Assembly: GCF_042453785.1 (NCBI RefSeq)
Contig: NC_091662.1
Location: forward strand, 2,175,001-2,239,000
Source of the DNA: Malus domestica
Lineage: Eukaryota; Streptophyta; Magnoliopsida; Rosales; Rosaceae
DNA: 64,000 nucleotides
Direction: 5' to 3'
Position 1 is the stretch's first letter. The number at the start of each line of letters is the position of its first letter. Below, one piece after another: positions 50,701 to 61,609 of this stretch. A program made the position numbers and the translations under genes. Below the pieces are notes generated by a model. It did not search any database. It had not been told where the DNA came from and saw only the letters and a program-made list of their open reading frames with translations.

Positions 50701-50821
50701 CCGGAGGAATGGTCCAACCCAACTCGTCTCCAACTAAAAATTCTCTACCTTCTGCTCTAAGTAAAAAAATTGCTGCCATTGCTACAACAAGAAGCATAAC
50801 ATTCATAGTAATTTTAATCAT
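41751..50821 (-). CDS. Early-nodulin-like phytocyanin with an 8.6-kb intron
   Basis: Exon 1 is complement 50638-50821 and exon 2 complement 41751-42043. They sum to 477 nt (158 residues) and join in the family's phase 1 (GTAAAC donor, GGGCAG acceptor). The 8594-nt intron holds two RTE LINE pieces and a repeat-rich retroelement derivative. Residues 1-25 are a signal peptide and the fold is complete ([30 protein letters not shown]). The first copper His is Gln70 and the Cys is Ser110; Cys83 and Cys116 keep the disulfide. The C-terminus is Ser/Thr/Pro-rich with no strong GPI tail. A TATA box lies at complement 50883-50891. Open exons argue for function, but splicing across the insertion is not proven. 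Confidence 0.75.
42224..45451 (+). mobile_element. RTE-type LINE, nearly full length, three nonsense codons
   Basis: One frame from the ATG at 42293 to 45451 encodes an AP endonuclease-like domain ([10 protein letters not shown] near 42610, GGDLNGHVG near 43010, then IDFLL and NQHRLL) and a reverse transcriptase (AIGPDDIP near 44030, [22 protein letters not shown] at 44675-44686). A short C-terminal region ([13 protein letters not shown]) follows. Stops at 42695-42697, 42977-42979 and 44963-44965 are all in frame, so the copy is inactive. A single ORF of this order fits the RTE clade. The 3' tail is missing: homology to the copy at 49723-50334 stops at about 45451. Confidence 0.88.
45712..46386 (-). 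CDS. Retroelement-associated coiled-coil ORF of unknown function
   Basis: 224 codons from the ATG at complement 46386. It begins [17 protein letters not shown], has a Leu/Lys/Glu-rich coiled-coil stretch (about residues 110-160, [15 protein letters not shown]) and ends with two Pro-rich repeats (EAPNDQP, EAPNDPP). I recognise no domain. It sits in a composite transposon region inside the intron of the phytocyanin at 41751-50821, and the neighbouring DNA is repetitive, so it is probably a mobile-element protein and not a host gene. Codon use looks normal and the frame is intact. Confidence 0.55.
   Translation of the reverse strand: MSGPSDRRFDLNLVEEAAPPSPDNIWRPSFVSPTGPLTVRDSVMKNDMTAAVVARNLLTPKDNRLLSKRSDELAVKDSLALSVQCAGSVSNMAQRLFARTRQVESLAAEVMSLKQEIRGLKHENKQLHRLAHDYATNMKRKLDQMKETDGQVLLDHQRFVGLFQRHLLPSSSGTVPRNEAPNDQPLMPPPSRVLSSTEAPNDPPPMPSLSGALPTAETSPKQPL
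46554..46748. repeat. 65-bp minisatellite, three units
   Basis: Units starting AAATCGAAGAGG at 46554, 46619 and 46684 are 65 bp each, and contain 'tttctcaaaag' and 'gaccacga'. Partial units continue near 46749 and 47570-47670. Confidence 0.85.
46697..48520. repeat. ~910-bp tandem duplication built on the minisatellite
   Basis: 46697 onward is repeated from 47609: 'cacctacttttc.agccttg', the 'actcagctttgcg' block, 'ccaaagttgagcacgtgaag', 'gctggataattggaaag' and 'gcaaacatgcccaac' recur in order. A further partial copy of the last blocks lies at 47285-47560. It is non-coding. Confidence 0.8.
48540..49460. other. Non-coding part of the composite retroelement
   Basis: Contains several copies of 'aaaagcaa.agtatcccatat' (48611, 48918, 49082). 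No protein domain is seen. Confidence 0.45.
49461..49721 (+). repeat. Partial LTR of the family seen as a solo LTR at 26027-26542
   Basis: 'gatcattctcccacaat', 'gagagcttgaacctatgta', 'tccgtggacgtagcc' and 'gggtgaaccacgtacatctt' match the reverse complement of 26027-26330 in order. It begins just past the TATA region and is cut where the LINE copy starts. Confidence 0.8.
49723..50334 (+). mobile_element. 5'-truncated RTE LINE 3' end with (TTG)n tail
   Basis: Closely similar to 44872-45451 (a few per cent difference by eye), including GTECWAVK. One in-frame stop lies at about 50084. Unlike the first copy it keeps the 3' tail, ending in about seven TTG units (50311-50334). Simple-repeat tails are typical of RTE elements. 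Confidence 0.87.
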
Positions 50822-50882
50822 CTTTCAAGTTCTCTGTCCTTGTGTTCTAGCAATTGTATGGAGGTTATGCTCGATATTTTGG

Positions 50883-50891
50883 ATTTATAAG
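50883..50891 (-). promoter_or_regulatory. TATA box
   Basis: CTTATAAAT on the minus strand, about 62 bp upstream of the start codon at 50821. Confidence 0.55.
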
Positions 50892-51257
50892 GGAAACGAT
50901 CTTAAACCTCAGGAAGATAGCCGGCCGGCCAATTGGTCGTTCACAAGGGGCCGGTTCTATAAACATTCTCTCATATATGCATGGCATTGTGTGGTTGGGT
51001 GACATCGTCCGGCAAATCCAATCTCTGTATTGGTGAAGTTTAATTGGCACGTTATGATCTACGGGTAGGTGAACTTCGATATTTATTATGTCAAAGTGAA
51101 TACTGAAAATTTTTAGTGAATTGTTATTGGTACTCTAAAACTTTTATGTGCATTCTAAATTTTCTATAATTAGAAAGAAAAATACATTGCCGAGGGATGT
51201 AGAATGATATTTTTTTCAATGCTAATAACAGTTCCCAAATTTTAATGATAAATAATA

Positions 51258-52451
51258 AGGAAAACTAATGAAAATGGCTTGAAAAATTTTAGTTTTAATA
51301 AAAAAAAACCATGTTATAAGTTTTGTTTAATGATTAGTACAAGGCCCATTTAAAGTAGTCCAACTAAAAATGGTCCAACTATAATAAATTATGATTTGTC
51401 GATTTTACCCCTAACTTTTTTAGGTCGAGTTTCATATTTTCGTCGTTAATGGAGTTCATCGTTGTTTTGCAGACATTCTTCTTTTTCTTTGAAACAAAAA
51501 TATAGATCCTCATGTTATTTAATTTATATTTTGTATTATTTCGTTGAAGTGTGATCGTCGTTATTATTCATAGTGTATGCGATGTACTGTTTTTCAATTT
51601 TTCTTCGTCAGTGGAGTTTATCGTTTGTTTCTCCAAAAAATAAATTTGAGATATGCATGTTATTCAATAATAACGACGGGTCACAGTTTCTGGACTGTAA
51701 AAATAAACTGTTTCTGGATCCAAATGAAATAGACACGCTGTTTCTTAAATGTAAGCTAGAAAATAAATAGTAAATTTCACTATATTTGGATTCAAAGCAA
51801 TATAAGCACATTGTTTCTTAAATATAATCAACTGATGCATGAAAGAAAAGAAACAATCAAAGGTTAAAACATATAGACTGTTTCTGGAATCTAAGTCACT
51901 GTTTCTAGAATTTAAGTTACTGTTTCTGGATTTTGGTTCTTTTCTTACCAGATACAGTGTTTGTTTGTGCACAGACAAAACAAACATTGTATCTGATTTT
52001 TTTTTTTCCAGAAACAGTGTTATGTTTTGGGTTTTCCAGAAACAGTTTTATGTTTTGGTTTATTTTTTTCAAACATTTTTTTGCCGCTTTATGCCATTAA
52101 ACTTCTTTGAACTTGTTTCGGCGGCTTTGTTCTGATGAATGCTTCATTTTTCAAATTTGATTTGAACTTTGATTTGGTTGTTTTTGAAATGGGGGAATTC
52201 GATTTTATAAGAAGATAGGGAATTATTATGGCAATTTGTTGAGGTTGATCAAGAGTCAAGACAATATCGAATCATTTAGAGGTATTTAAGGAAGTGTAGA
52301 TTTATAACGGGTTGGGCTTGTAAGTTTGACCAGTGGACAATAGTTTTGGATGATTTTTTTATTAAACTTTGAGCCATTTTGGTTAAATAATATTTTGATA
52401 TGAATTTTGGTTAAATATTTGTTAGCCCAAACCCTTTTCATTAAAACTCCC
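51258..52451. mobile_element. 1.2-kb hAT-like TIR element sharing MITE family 1 ends
   Basis: Starts AGGAAAACTAATGAAAATGG and ends TTTTCATTAAAACTCCCT (to about 52452), an inverted pair matching MITE family 1. It is flanked by the 8-bp duplication AAATAATA (51250-51257, 52453-52460). The interior has no transposase frame but carries repeated GTTTCTGGA motifs. Confidence 0.75.
51690..52045. repeat. Interspersed GTTTCTGG motif repeats
   Basis: 'tgtttctgg' or close variants occur about seven times forward (51690-51935) and about twice inverted as 'ccagaaacag' (52009-52045). Confidence 0.7.
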
Positions 52452-52466
52452 TAAATAATATAGATA

Positions 52467-52622
52467 GGGGTGTGATATCCACACACCCCATTTTACTTCT
52501 CACACACCTTTTTACCTTTTTAATTTTCAACCGTCGAATTGGATGAATTGAAGAAGATTAACGGACAGAAATTATTAAGGGGTGTGTGAGAACTAAAATG
52601 AGGTGTGTGGATAGCACACCCC
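52467..52622. mobile_element. TIR MITE, family 2, with 8-bp target duplication
   Basis: 156 bp, starting GGGGTGTGATATCCACACAC and ending TGGATAGCACACCCC, near-perfect inverted ends. TATAGATA flanks it (52459-52466, 52623-52630). It lies 6 bp past the target duplication of the preceding element. Confidence 0.88.
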
Positions 52623-52630
52623 TATAGATA

Positions 52631-53166
52631 TACCTGCTGCTAGCCAAAGTAACTTAGTTGGAGAGTGGAGACTATTGATATAAGTAAAATTCTTTGTTAT
52701 AAGACTTTTGTAGTTGTAATTAACTATAAACAATTATTGCTAGTATGTAAATAAGCATATTATCCTTTTATTTTATTTTTTTTCTGCATTTGTGTGTTAA
52801 ACCAAGTGGTTAGAGCACCTAAGTTTAAATTTCACTTTTCAAAATTTAGAATGATTTAAGATATCACTTTTGTAAACATTTTACAACAAACATTTTGATT
52901 TAATAAAATTTCTCTCATACCGTAGAAATTTCTTTAAAAAATAAAATTTACAACAAATACTGACAAATTAGGGCAATCATAAGTATTTCTATCGGCTAAA
53001 GGCATAAGCCACTAGGTACATACCAAAACTCGTTGTACCAGAGAAATTTTTCATTGCACCCGAAGCACATGTTGTATATCATGTGTCGTTATATATATAC
53101 AGATATATTTTAAGTTGTTAATTTTTACTGGTCACATCTTGGAAACTAAAAAGAACAATATTTTGA
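52631..53166. other. Intergenic region with no supported gene
   Basis: AT-rich and anonymous. Confidence 0.5.
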
Positions 53167-55060
53167 GTAGGAGTTCTTACTCATCTTTGATTAGCTAAAT
53201 ATTTTACAATTAAAAATATCAAACTTTGTCACAACACATATTCAGTGACGAAGAGCAACGTCAGCAAAGAGTGAACCAGCCACTAATTTTATAACCTTAA
53301 CCTTTGACGACTTGCGAAGTCAGCATTAAATGTATCAGAATTTCGTCAGTAAAAGATCAATACTGTCGCTAAACCTCAGAATTTCAATGTACGCACTTCA
53401 ATATTCGTGGCTTGTACCATGGACACGACATCCGTGGCTGAGATCTCCTTTTGTAATGTGTTGAAACTTCTACTGAAATTTCCCAAAACAAAGGGACGGT
53501 TCAAGAAAGTTTATTTTTCTTTTTAACTAGCCGCTAAAAGCCGAAGGCAGTTCATAGTTAATTTGTTGAGAATCTGTCTATGTCCTTTTTCTTAACGTTA
53601 ATGATAAAAATTCTAAACATTTTGATGCATGGCTATGGAGTGCTAGCTTTTAGCCTACCAAATAAATCTTTGGGTTTTCCTCTCTTGATCACTAGTAGAA
53701 TATAGGCTAATTATAAATAAAACTACATTGTCGTGATCTTACTAATTCTTAGTTTATTTGCCCCTTGTCGAGGAATTCCAATACATGTGTATGGTTTTTA
53801 TCGAAAAATAATTCATCATAAAGGACTTTCACGCAATTAAATAACAAATGTTACATATCACACTTTTTTGTGCCCAAGTCTTTCAGAGATAAATTTGACG
53901 GGCGGCAGGGAAGTAGCAGGGGTAGGAGGAGCACCACTTGGACTTGGACTTGGAGTATTTGAAGAGGGAGCGAAATAAACCGCAACCTTTTGGCCTTCAG
54001 CGCAGTGGCTGGCGATGGTGCAGGTAAAATAATGTGTCTGACGCAGTAAATCCAATTATACTTGGCTTCTGAAGTTCAAGTATGGGATTTGTGGTGTTGC
54101 AAATCTCGAAATTTTCCTTGGTTACCATAGCCACGGTATGTTCTCCTTCTGTAAACTTGAAGTCTGCACAAATTAAGCAACGATATCATCATGTAAATTA
54201 ACTAATTATAATTGAAGGCAATGTGTGACACTTTTCAACATACACATGAAATAAAAGTTACTAATTAATGAACTAATGGTGAATCAGTTCAGAGAAGTTT
54301 TTTACACACATAGAGCATCGTTAAGTACAAAGCTATGATTGGCAGCCCATGAAACGTAATAGGCAGCGCCGCCAGGCGGGACAGTCCAACCCAAGTCGTC
54401 TCCAACTACATACTCTGTAGCTGCTGTTGTATGTGACATCGTTGCTACTGTTGCCACTGCTATAGCTAGAACCATCACGTTCCTAAAGTTCATGGCTTTG
54501 ATCATCTTTTCCCTCTCTTTCGTCCTTGTATTAGAAAACGAATGCCAATGTGGTCACCTATTTACATTAGTGTCCGAATATATATGATACTGATATCCGG
54601 TAATGTATAATTAATTAGTTAGTTAACTGCACAGTTGCATACAATGTAGTACACAGTACACTTGATCAAATGTTGAAGTTATCAAAACTATTTCATTGTA
54701 ATCATACTAAAATGATTTCAGACGATCGTGAATAGGATCCTCCGCTAGAATGACCTAGCCGTCTGCCGCACAGAATGTTCTAAACGAATCTATAATAGCT
54801 AGAAAAGTGTTCATACTAGTTACTAACTTAACCTGTGCTAACTACTCGTCTAGACCTACTTGACAATATTTCTTATAATCTAAACCGATTATGTATTAGG
54901 TGATCATTTAAATACTAGCCCTACAAAATTTTATTGAAACCGAAAGTCATTTAGATATCTATATGTGACATGATAAATAGACGAATAAGATATTGTCAAT
55001 AAACAAAATGCTTCATAATGATAATCAATCCGATTGGAGTGAACAATAAGGATGAGATGA
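53167..55060. repeat. Segmental duplication, copy 1
   Basis: Collinear and highly similar to 60650-62812, including the phytocyanin locus, its promoter and both flanks. The shared region begins 'gtaggagtt' and ends 'aataaggatgagatga'. This copy lacks the MITE found in the other. Confidence 0.92.
53858..54505 (-). pseudogene. Phytocyanin pseudogene (2-bp deletion)
   Basis: Exon 1 (complement 54310-54505) and exon 2 (complement 53858-54163) match the intact gene at 61610-62260. Exon 2 is 306 nt against 308 there. Two bases are missing near 54036 in the strand before the copper Cys, which shifts the frame to an early TGA. The rest of exon 2 (FTCTIASHCAEGQK) is still clean, so the change is recent. 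Donor reads T|GTGTGT and acceptor TGTGCAG. A sequencing or assembly error is the main alternative. Confidence 0.85.
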
Positions 55061-55700
55061 AAAAATATATATGAGATGAAAAAAATACTTTCATAATAAA
55101 TAAATGGCCAAATGGTTTATTTTGGATAAAAGTTTTGGCGGAATGGCCTTTGACTGAAGGCCTACTATTTGAATGGTTCTTATCATGGGATTATACTGTA
55201 CATTTCGTTAAGAGTTTTTCTATTTAAACACGACTACCTATTTAAGTTCATCCCAATTTCTATGTACACACATACACAACAGAAAATGGATGATGTGGAG
55301 CGCATGTGGCCGTTAGGCTTCACACTTAGGCAACCTACTTTGATACCATGAAGAAAGTTGGAGTTCCACTATAAAACCAATTAGCACTACGAAGAGTAAT
55401 CCAAATCAACGTGGGATTCTCTTCAAGGGGATAACTGCTTGTAAAGATAGAGAGAAACTGATTTCCTTGGATTATGATTAAGTGATTACAGACTCTGTTT
55501 TAACAGTAATAACCTTTTCTTTCATTCTTCTACTAACTAACAACCTCTCTCGTCTTGTCAGTGGTCAATTACGTCTAAAAGTCGCAGACTCGTCAGTGGC
55601 CAAGGAAAGGTTGAACACGAATGAGGCACGAATCCCGTCCTCGTGCTGTTTACTAGGTAGTGCTATTGAATGCACATGCCACACTATCCGTGCTTTATAA

Positions 55701-55719
55701 CCCCCCCCCCCCCCCCCCC
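55701..55719 (+). repeat. Poly-C tract of 19 bases
   Basis: 19 C followed by 7 A, downstream of the gene at 56152-56792. The same place downstream of 61610 has a poly-A run. Length may be assembly-dependent. Confidence 0.8.
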
Positions 55720-56151
55720 AAAAAAAGCCATGATGGTGAGCCTTGGCCACCAAATCCGTGGCTCATGCCTATTTTTCAAGTAGTGTGTTTAAACTTGAAA
55801 GCTTCTCCTGGAATCTCAAAATTAAAGGGATGCATTCAGGAAAGAGTGTATTTTTCATATTATCTAGCTAAAGCCAAAGGCAGTTCTTAATTGACCTATT
55901 GAGTAAATTAAGTATGCGTTTGAGATGTAGTTCTTCTTTATCTTATATTCTTAATCACTAATGCAGGAGAGATGGAATGCTTTTAGCCTACCAAAAAAAT
56001 CTTTGGGTTTCTCTCTTAATCAGTTAAATATAGGCTAATTATAAATAGAAGTACACGTTCACGATTTTATTATTTCTTAGCTCTTTCCCCCTTGCTAAGG
56101 AATTCCAATACAAGCGTATGATTCACGCCATTAAATAATGAATGTTACAGA

Positions 56152-56792
56152 TTACACTTTCCTGAACCCAAGTTTTTTGGACACAAATGTGAAGGGCAGG
56201 GACGCAGCAGGAGGAGGAGCAAGAGGAGCAACACCTGGACTTGGACTTGGAGTGTTTGCAGAGGGAGCGATATAAACCGCAACCTTTTGGCCTCCAGCGC
56301 AGTGGCCGGCGAAGGTGCATGTGAAGTAAAATGTGTCTGACGCAAGAAATTGAAGTGCACTTGGTCCATCGAGTTTAAACAAGGGATCTGTGGTGTTGCA
56401 AATCTCATAATTCTCCTTGGTTACTAAGGCCACTGTATGTTCTCCTTCTGTGAAGTTGAAGTCTGCACAAACAAGGATATCATCGTGTAAATTAGCTAAA
56501 ATTGGTCAATGCATGCATGACACTTTTCAACACGCGCTCGCACTCACACAAAAAGATAATGAAATAAATGGAGAATGCAGTAAATAAGTTTATTACATAG
56601 AATATCGTCAACTACAAAGCTATACTTTGCAGCCCACGAAGCGTAACTGGCAGCGCCGCCTGGCGGGACAGTCCAACCCAAGTCGTCTCCTACTACATAC
56701 TCTGCAGCTTCTGTTGTATGCAACATCATTGTTACTGCTGCCAATGTCATAGCTAGAACCATCACATTCCCAAAATTCATGGTTTTAACCAT
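56152..56792 (-). CDS. Phytocyanin (stellacyanin-like), copper site kept
   Basis: Exons complement 56597-56792 and 56152-56462 with a 134-nt phase-1 intron (T|GTAATA donor, TTTGTGCAG acceptor), 168 residues. Residues 1-30 are a signal peptide. Copper ligands are His74, Cys114, His119 and Gln124, and Cys87/Cys120 give the disulfide. A short Pro-rich stretch (SPSPGVAPLAPPP) precedes a C-terminus with basic residues and no GPI tail. It is the closest relative of the duplicated pair at 53858 and 61610, and its downstream flank is also partly shared with theirs. A TATA-like CTATATATAT lies at complement 56865-56874. Confidence 0.92.
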
Positions 56793-56864
56793 CTTTTCCT
56801 GCTCTTTCTTCCTTGTATATTGAAATGAATGTTAATGTGTGTCCTAATTGCATTAGTTTCTGAA

Positions 56865-56874
56865 TATATATATA
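56865..56874 (-). promoter_or_regulatory. TATA box
   Basis: CTATATATAT on the minus strand, about 73 bp upstream of the start codon at 56792. Confidence 0.55.
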
Positions 56875-57427
56875 GAGGACAACTTGAACTTAGGAAACGG
56901 TTGAGTGAGACTATCCGCCATGTGATATGAAATGTGCACATTGTGTATGATATCCGGCAGTTTATAATTTATTAAATAATTGCAAAGCTGTATGGGAGAT
57001 ATATAGTACTTGAAGAAATGTTGTAATTATCATAACTAGTTGTTTTATTGTATGAATAATACTAAAAGGGCTTCAGACAAGAATAGGATCCTCCGCTAGA
57101 ATATTATATCTCAATTGGGAGGAGCCAACTTGGGGATAGTACATGTTTTCCTAAGAAATACGATTTCAATTATATTTTTTAGAAATTAGCAAAGAAAACA
57201 AAGTTTAAGTGAGTCATATAACCGGCATCAGGCTGACAAATTACATTGTATATTAGGCTTATTTTTAGTTACGCCTCTTGAAACTCTATTTTGATCTTGT
57301 TTTGCCTTTGTAACTAAAAAATTATCACTTTACTTTCTGAAACTCAAAATTCGTTTCACTTTGACTTGTGTAATAACTAAAGACACATGGCAGCTCTATA
57401 GGCCACCCTGCCATGTCAGCTAAGGTT

Positions 57428-59080
57428 TGTTAGAAGTTAGTTGCACTATTAGGAATTGGTTAGTTAAGTGAGCTGGATTGAGAGAGTGCTATGTCATCAA
57501 AGAGTGTAAGAATGCTAAATATAGCAACCTAAGTGTAATAGCACTATACCGTTGTAAAAGCAATAACAAAAGCATATTCAGTCTCTCTCTCTTCTTTCAT
57601 CTTCCACTTCGTTTTCTTGCTGAGCATTCTTCTTCATTTCTTCATTAATTTAGTTCAGTTCTTCATTAATTCAGAATAGTTAAGATGGTACTAGAGCCAG
57701 TGATTTTGCTGTGAGGTTTGATTGTTTGCTATGTTTCCAGCTATATTCTAGTGATTTCTTCAGCTGCTGCAACAATGGCAATCTGGGTTTCAAGTGTCAG
57801 TGCCGACTTTAGTGAAGATTCATGTGAATTGTTCCAAATTATTCATAATCTCAATGTTCTATGAAGGTTTCTGCGATTCTTTCTTTCAAAGTTGAAAGAT
57901 TTGGAATTCTTGTTTTCTGGGTAATTCTTGAAGATTGGTTCAGAAAGTTTGTATTTCAGTTTGTTAGAGAAGTAATGATCTTTCTTTGAGGGCACGAAGC
58001 CATTCTTGATTAAATCTTGAGATTTTTTGTGGGCACGAAGTCATTTCTGTTTGATTAGTTGAAGTTCTGTTGAGGGCACGAAGTCATTTCTGCTTATTTA
58101 GTTGGATTTTTTTGGGCATGAAGTCATTTCCGTTTGATTGAATATTGGTGATTTTCTGAGTTTCTTTGAAAAGGATTGTATCAGGTAGCTGCTTGGTGAT
58201 TTACATCTTCAGAATCTTGAAGAATCGTAATAAACTTTGTTGATTAATTACATTCTTTCAGTGACAATGACATCACCTTCTGTGAAAATTGAAGGGTTTT
58301 TGGGTATGCTGACAATAAAGTTGAATGATAAGAAAACATTTCAGTTTACATCTGTACTAAAAGGGTATAAATTGTTCGGTCTTTTTTATGGATCTGCTAA
58401 GTGTCCATCTAAGTTTGTGATTAGCACTGATCAGGGGGTCACTAATACAATTTCTGATGAATTCTTGGAATAAGAATCTGTGAATCTTGCTCTTTTGAGT
58501 TTGTTGATTGCTACGTTGTCAGATAAGTCTATTGGACATATTTTAGGCCTTAAAACTAAGAAGCTTGGACCAATTTACATGATAGATATGCTTCTATTTC
58601 TAAAGCTAGAGTTAATATTCTGAAAACAGAATTTCAGACCATGCAAAAAGGGGGTAATTCTATTGACCAGTACTTGTTTAAACTCATAAGTATTCAAGAA
58701 CAATTGATTGCTACTGGTGAAGTTGTGAGTGATAATGATTTCATTGTTGCTGCATCATTTGGTTTGCCAGAGGAATATTTTGTTATTAGAACTGTGATAT
58801 TTACAAGAGATGCAATTATGTCCTTAAGAGAGTTCAGATAACAGTTGTTCTGTGCAGAAAGAGAAGCTGACTCTGTGGCGAACAATTTATCTCCTAATTT
58901 TGTTGGATTGTATATGCAAGGGGCTACTGGATCTGATTCTCAGTCTTCAATGACTCAAGGATCTTCTAGTAATGAAGATGTATTTTTACTACTGGAGGTG
59001 TTCTTACACAGATACCAAATGGAGGTTCAACTTTTGGAGGTTCACATCAACAGGGATCTTCTTCATCAACTGCATTTTAG
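57428..59080 (+). mobile_element. Truncated copia element: 5' LTR, primer site and broken gag
   Basis: A 246-bp LTR candidate (57428-57673) begins TGTTAGAAG and ends ATTCA. TGGTACTAGAGCC near 57686 resembles a Met-tRNA primer site. Gag homology runs from about 58267 (WL-type start replaced) through 'LLIATLSDKSIGHILG' and 'YLFKLISIQEQLIATGE' to about 59075. Stops at 58471-58473, about 58620 and 58839-58841 and frame changes break it. No pol is present. Confidence 0.7.
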
Positions 59081-60649
59081 GACTCGCGGAAGCTCTCTTA
59101 CAACTCCCCGAGGCTCCTAGGACAATTTTGAAGAAGCTTTGACGTCGAAACAACCGAGTCTCGAGGAGCCCGATTTTGGTAAGATATTTCAAGCCATTTT
59201 CAGGCCACATCCGTCCATTTTTTGGACTCCAAAGGTTTGAAAATTTTCCCATAAACCAGCTACTTTTTCCAGATTCCGGCGAGTTCAGACGGCGGTGGAT
59301 GGCGAGGACCACTGGAGAAGACGACAGAATATTCCTAATGGCCGTTAGGCCTCCGTCAACTCTACCTGCGCGTTGTCGGCGCATGTGGCCGTGCCATAGC
59401 CGGCGCGTGGTGGCTCGTTTGGCGTTCAAAAATTTTTCTGAAAATTTATGTAGCTCCGTGATGTCGAGTAGATTGATTTCATATATTTAAACCCTAGGTT
59501 TGAGCAAACTATGGGGGTTTTATTTAAGTTTCCGTATATGTGCTTTAATTAATTTAAAAATAGTTATTTCACATATAGGAGAAACATATCCCGAGGACTT
59601 GAGGGGTTAGGCAAGGCTTGGGGGCTACAATCTGACAACGTATTTGTGACTTGGCAGTTTGTTTTTATACCTATACATAGTTATAGTTTCCATAAATGCG
59701 TATTTACTTAATTTTTACGCTTATATTGCCAAGTATCGTTATTGTGCTATTAATTGTGATACATGCTGCTATATGGTTGTGATATTACTGTAATGACATT
59801 TATACATAATTGTACATGTTCATCTTGCTGCACCCTCGTGTTAGTACTCGCCCCAGGGCCAGGGCCAGTCTTTCACGTATATGTTCACATCCGCATCATT
59901 CGCTTGCCTTGGATCCAAGTTAGGTGCCAGTCCTGTCGCACAATTTGCATTAGGCAATTGCGACTCATATGTGACCGTGCTTTTGCACCAGCCTTCACGT
60001 GATCGTAATACTAGAGCGTATTGATTACACCCAGTCTTGTTCGCATCAGAAATTATCTGTACGAATTCGTGTGTCAGCTTAGATGGATGAGCACTTGTTT
60101 ATACTTGATTATCACATGATTATATTATTGTGGCATTTGATATATCATGACTTGGCATATTTCTGGTTATATTGTTGTTGTATTATTGTTTACATACTTA
60201 TGTAATATGTTTTAAGGAAACTATACTTGTTTTACAGCAAATGGTTACTATGTTCGAAATTAAAGGTTTTTCTTACGAACATTGTTTTGTTGACTCGCTC
60301 AACTTTGTTTTTCGCCCCTGCAGGACCTAGATAGTTGTACTCTCTGTGGCATTCGAGGAACTTTCGGCAGTTCTGACATTATCTCTGTTTAGAAGTATGA
60401 ACTTATCTACTATTGTGTAATAAGTGTACTTTAGCAACTTTGACCACCTTATTGTAGTCGTACTGTCTATTATGCTCTGAATAATTGTAGTGGGTTCTTC
60501 CCACGACTGCGCACTCTTTCACTGTTTAGTTTAAATTACTTCTGGTTTGGTTTTAATTTATTCACTTTTTCACAGCACTTACCCTTATGGTTACATCACC
60601 TCACGGTGACGGCCAGCATGCTTCGAGCTCCGTCGGTCAGGGTGTGTCA
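59081..60649 (-). repeat. Possible Ty3/gypsy-type LTR segment
   Basis: On the minus strand it begins TGACACACCCTGACC, a start common in plant gypsy LTRs. It is GC-richer than its surroundings, about 1.5 kb, and has no supported coding frame. The other end and any target duplication are unclear. Confidence 0.4.
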
Positions 60650-60815
60650 GTAGGAGTTACTACTCATCTTTGAGTGGCTAAGTATTGTTCAACTAAAAAT
60701 ATCAAACTTAAAACTTTGTCACGACACATATTCAGTGACGATGAGCAACGTCAGCAAAGAGTGAACCGGCCACTAATTTTATAACCTTAACCTTTGACGA
60801 CTTGTGAAGTTAGCA

Positions 60816-61040
60816 TGAAAACTAAAGAAAATGACTTGAAAACTTTGAATTTTATAACCTTAACCTTTGACGACTTGTGAAGTCAGCATGAAAACTAAAG
60901 AAAATGACTTGAAAACTTTGAGTTTTAACCAAAATGACAAAAAGGTGTTGTAAGTGAATAGTACCATAAGTGACATTTTAGAGTAAAAATGTCTTTAACG
61001 TTAAAAGTGAACAGTACCAGAAGTGTTTCGTTAAGACTCC
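60816..61040. mobile_element. MITE family 1 copy with internal duplication
   Basis: Contains 'gaaaactttgagttttaacc' and 'gtgaacagtacc' as in 14571-14725. Its left end plus about 40 bp of host flank is tandemly repeated (about 75-bp unit). The matching site near 53323 is empty. Confidence 0.75.
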
Positions 61041-61609
61041 CATAAATGTATCAAAATTTCGTCAGTAAAAGATCAATATTGTCGCTAAAACTCAGAATTT
61101 CAATGTACGCGCTTCAATATTCGTGGCTTGTGAAAAAAAAAAAAAAACCCACGTGTGGTGAGCCATGGACATGACATCCGTGGCTCGGCTTTCCTTTTGT
61201 AGTAGCGTGTGTTGAAACTTCTACTGAAATTTCCCAAAATAAAGGGACGATTCAAGAGAGTTTATTTTTCTTTTTAACTAGCAGCTAAAAGCCGAAGGCA
61301 GTTCATAGTTAATTTATTGAGAATCTGTCTATGTCCTTTTTCTTAACGTTAATGATAAAAATTGTAAACATTTTGATGCATGGCTATGGAGTGCTAGCTT
61401 TTAGCCTACCAAATAAATCTTTGGGTTTTCCTCTCTTGATCACTATAGTAGAATATAGGCTAATTATAAATAAAAGTACACTGCCGTGATCTTACTAATT
61501 CTTAGTTTATTTGCCCCTTGTCAAGGAATTCCAATACATGTGTATGGTTTTTATCGAAAAATAATTCATCATAAAGGACTTCACGCAATTAAATAACAAA
61601 TGTTACATA

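Noticed and set aside
59004-59490. Overlapping frames of 104 and 141 codons
   Set aside because: They lie in a GC-richer LTR-like segment, have no domain and oppose each other.
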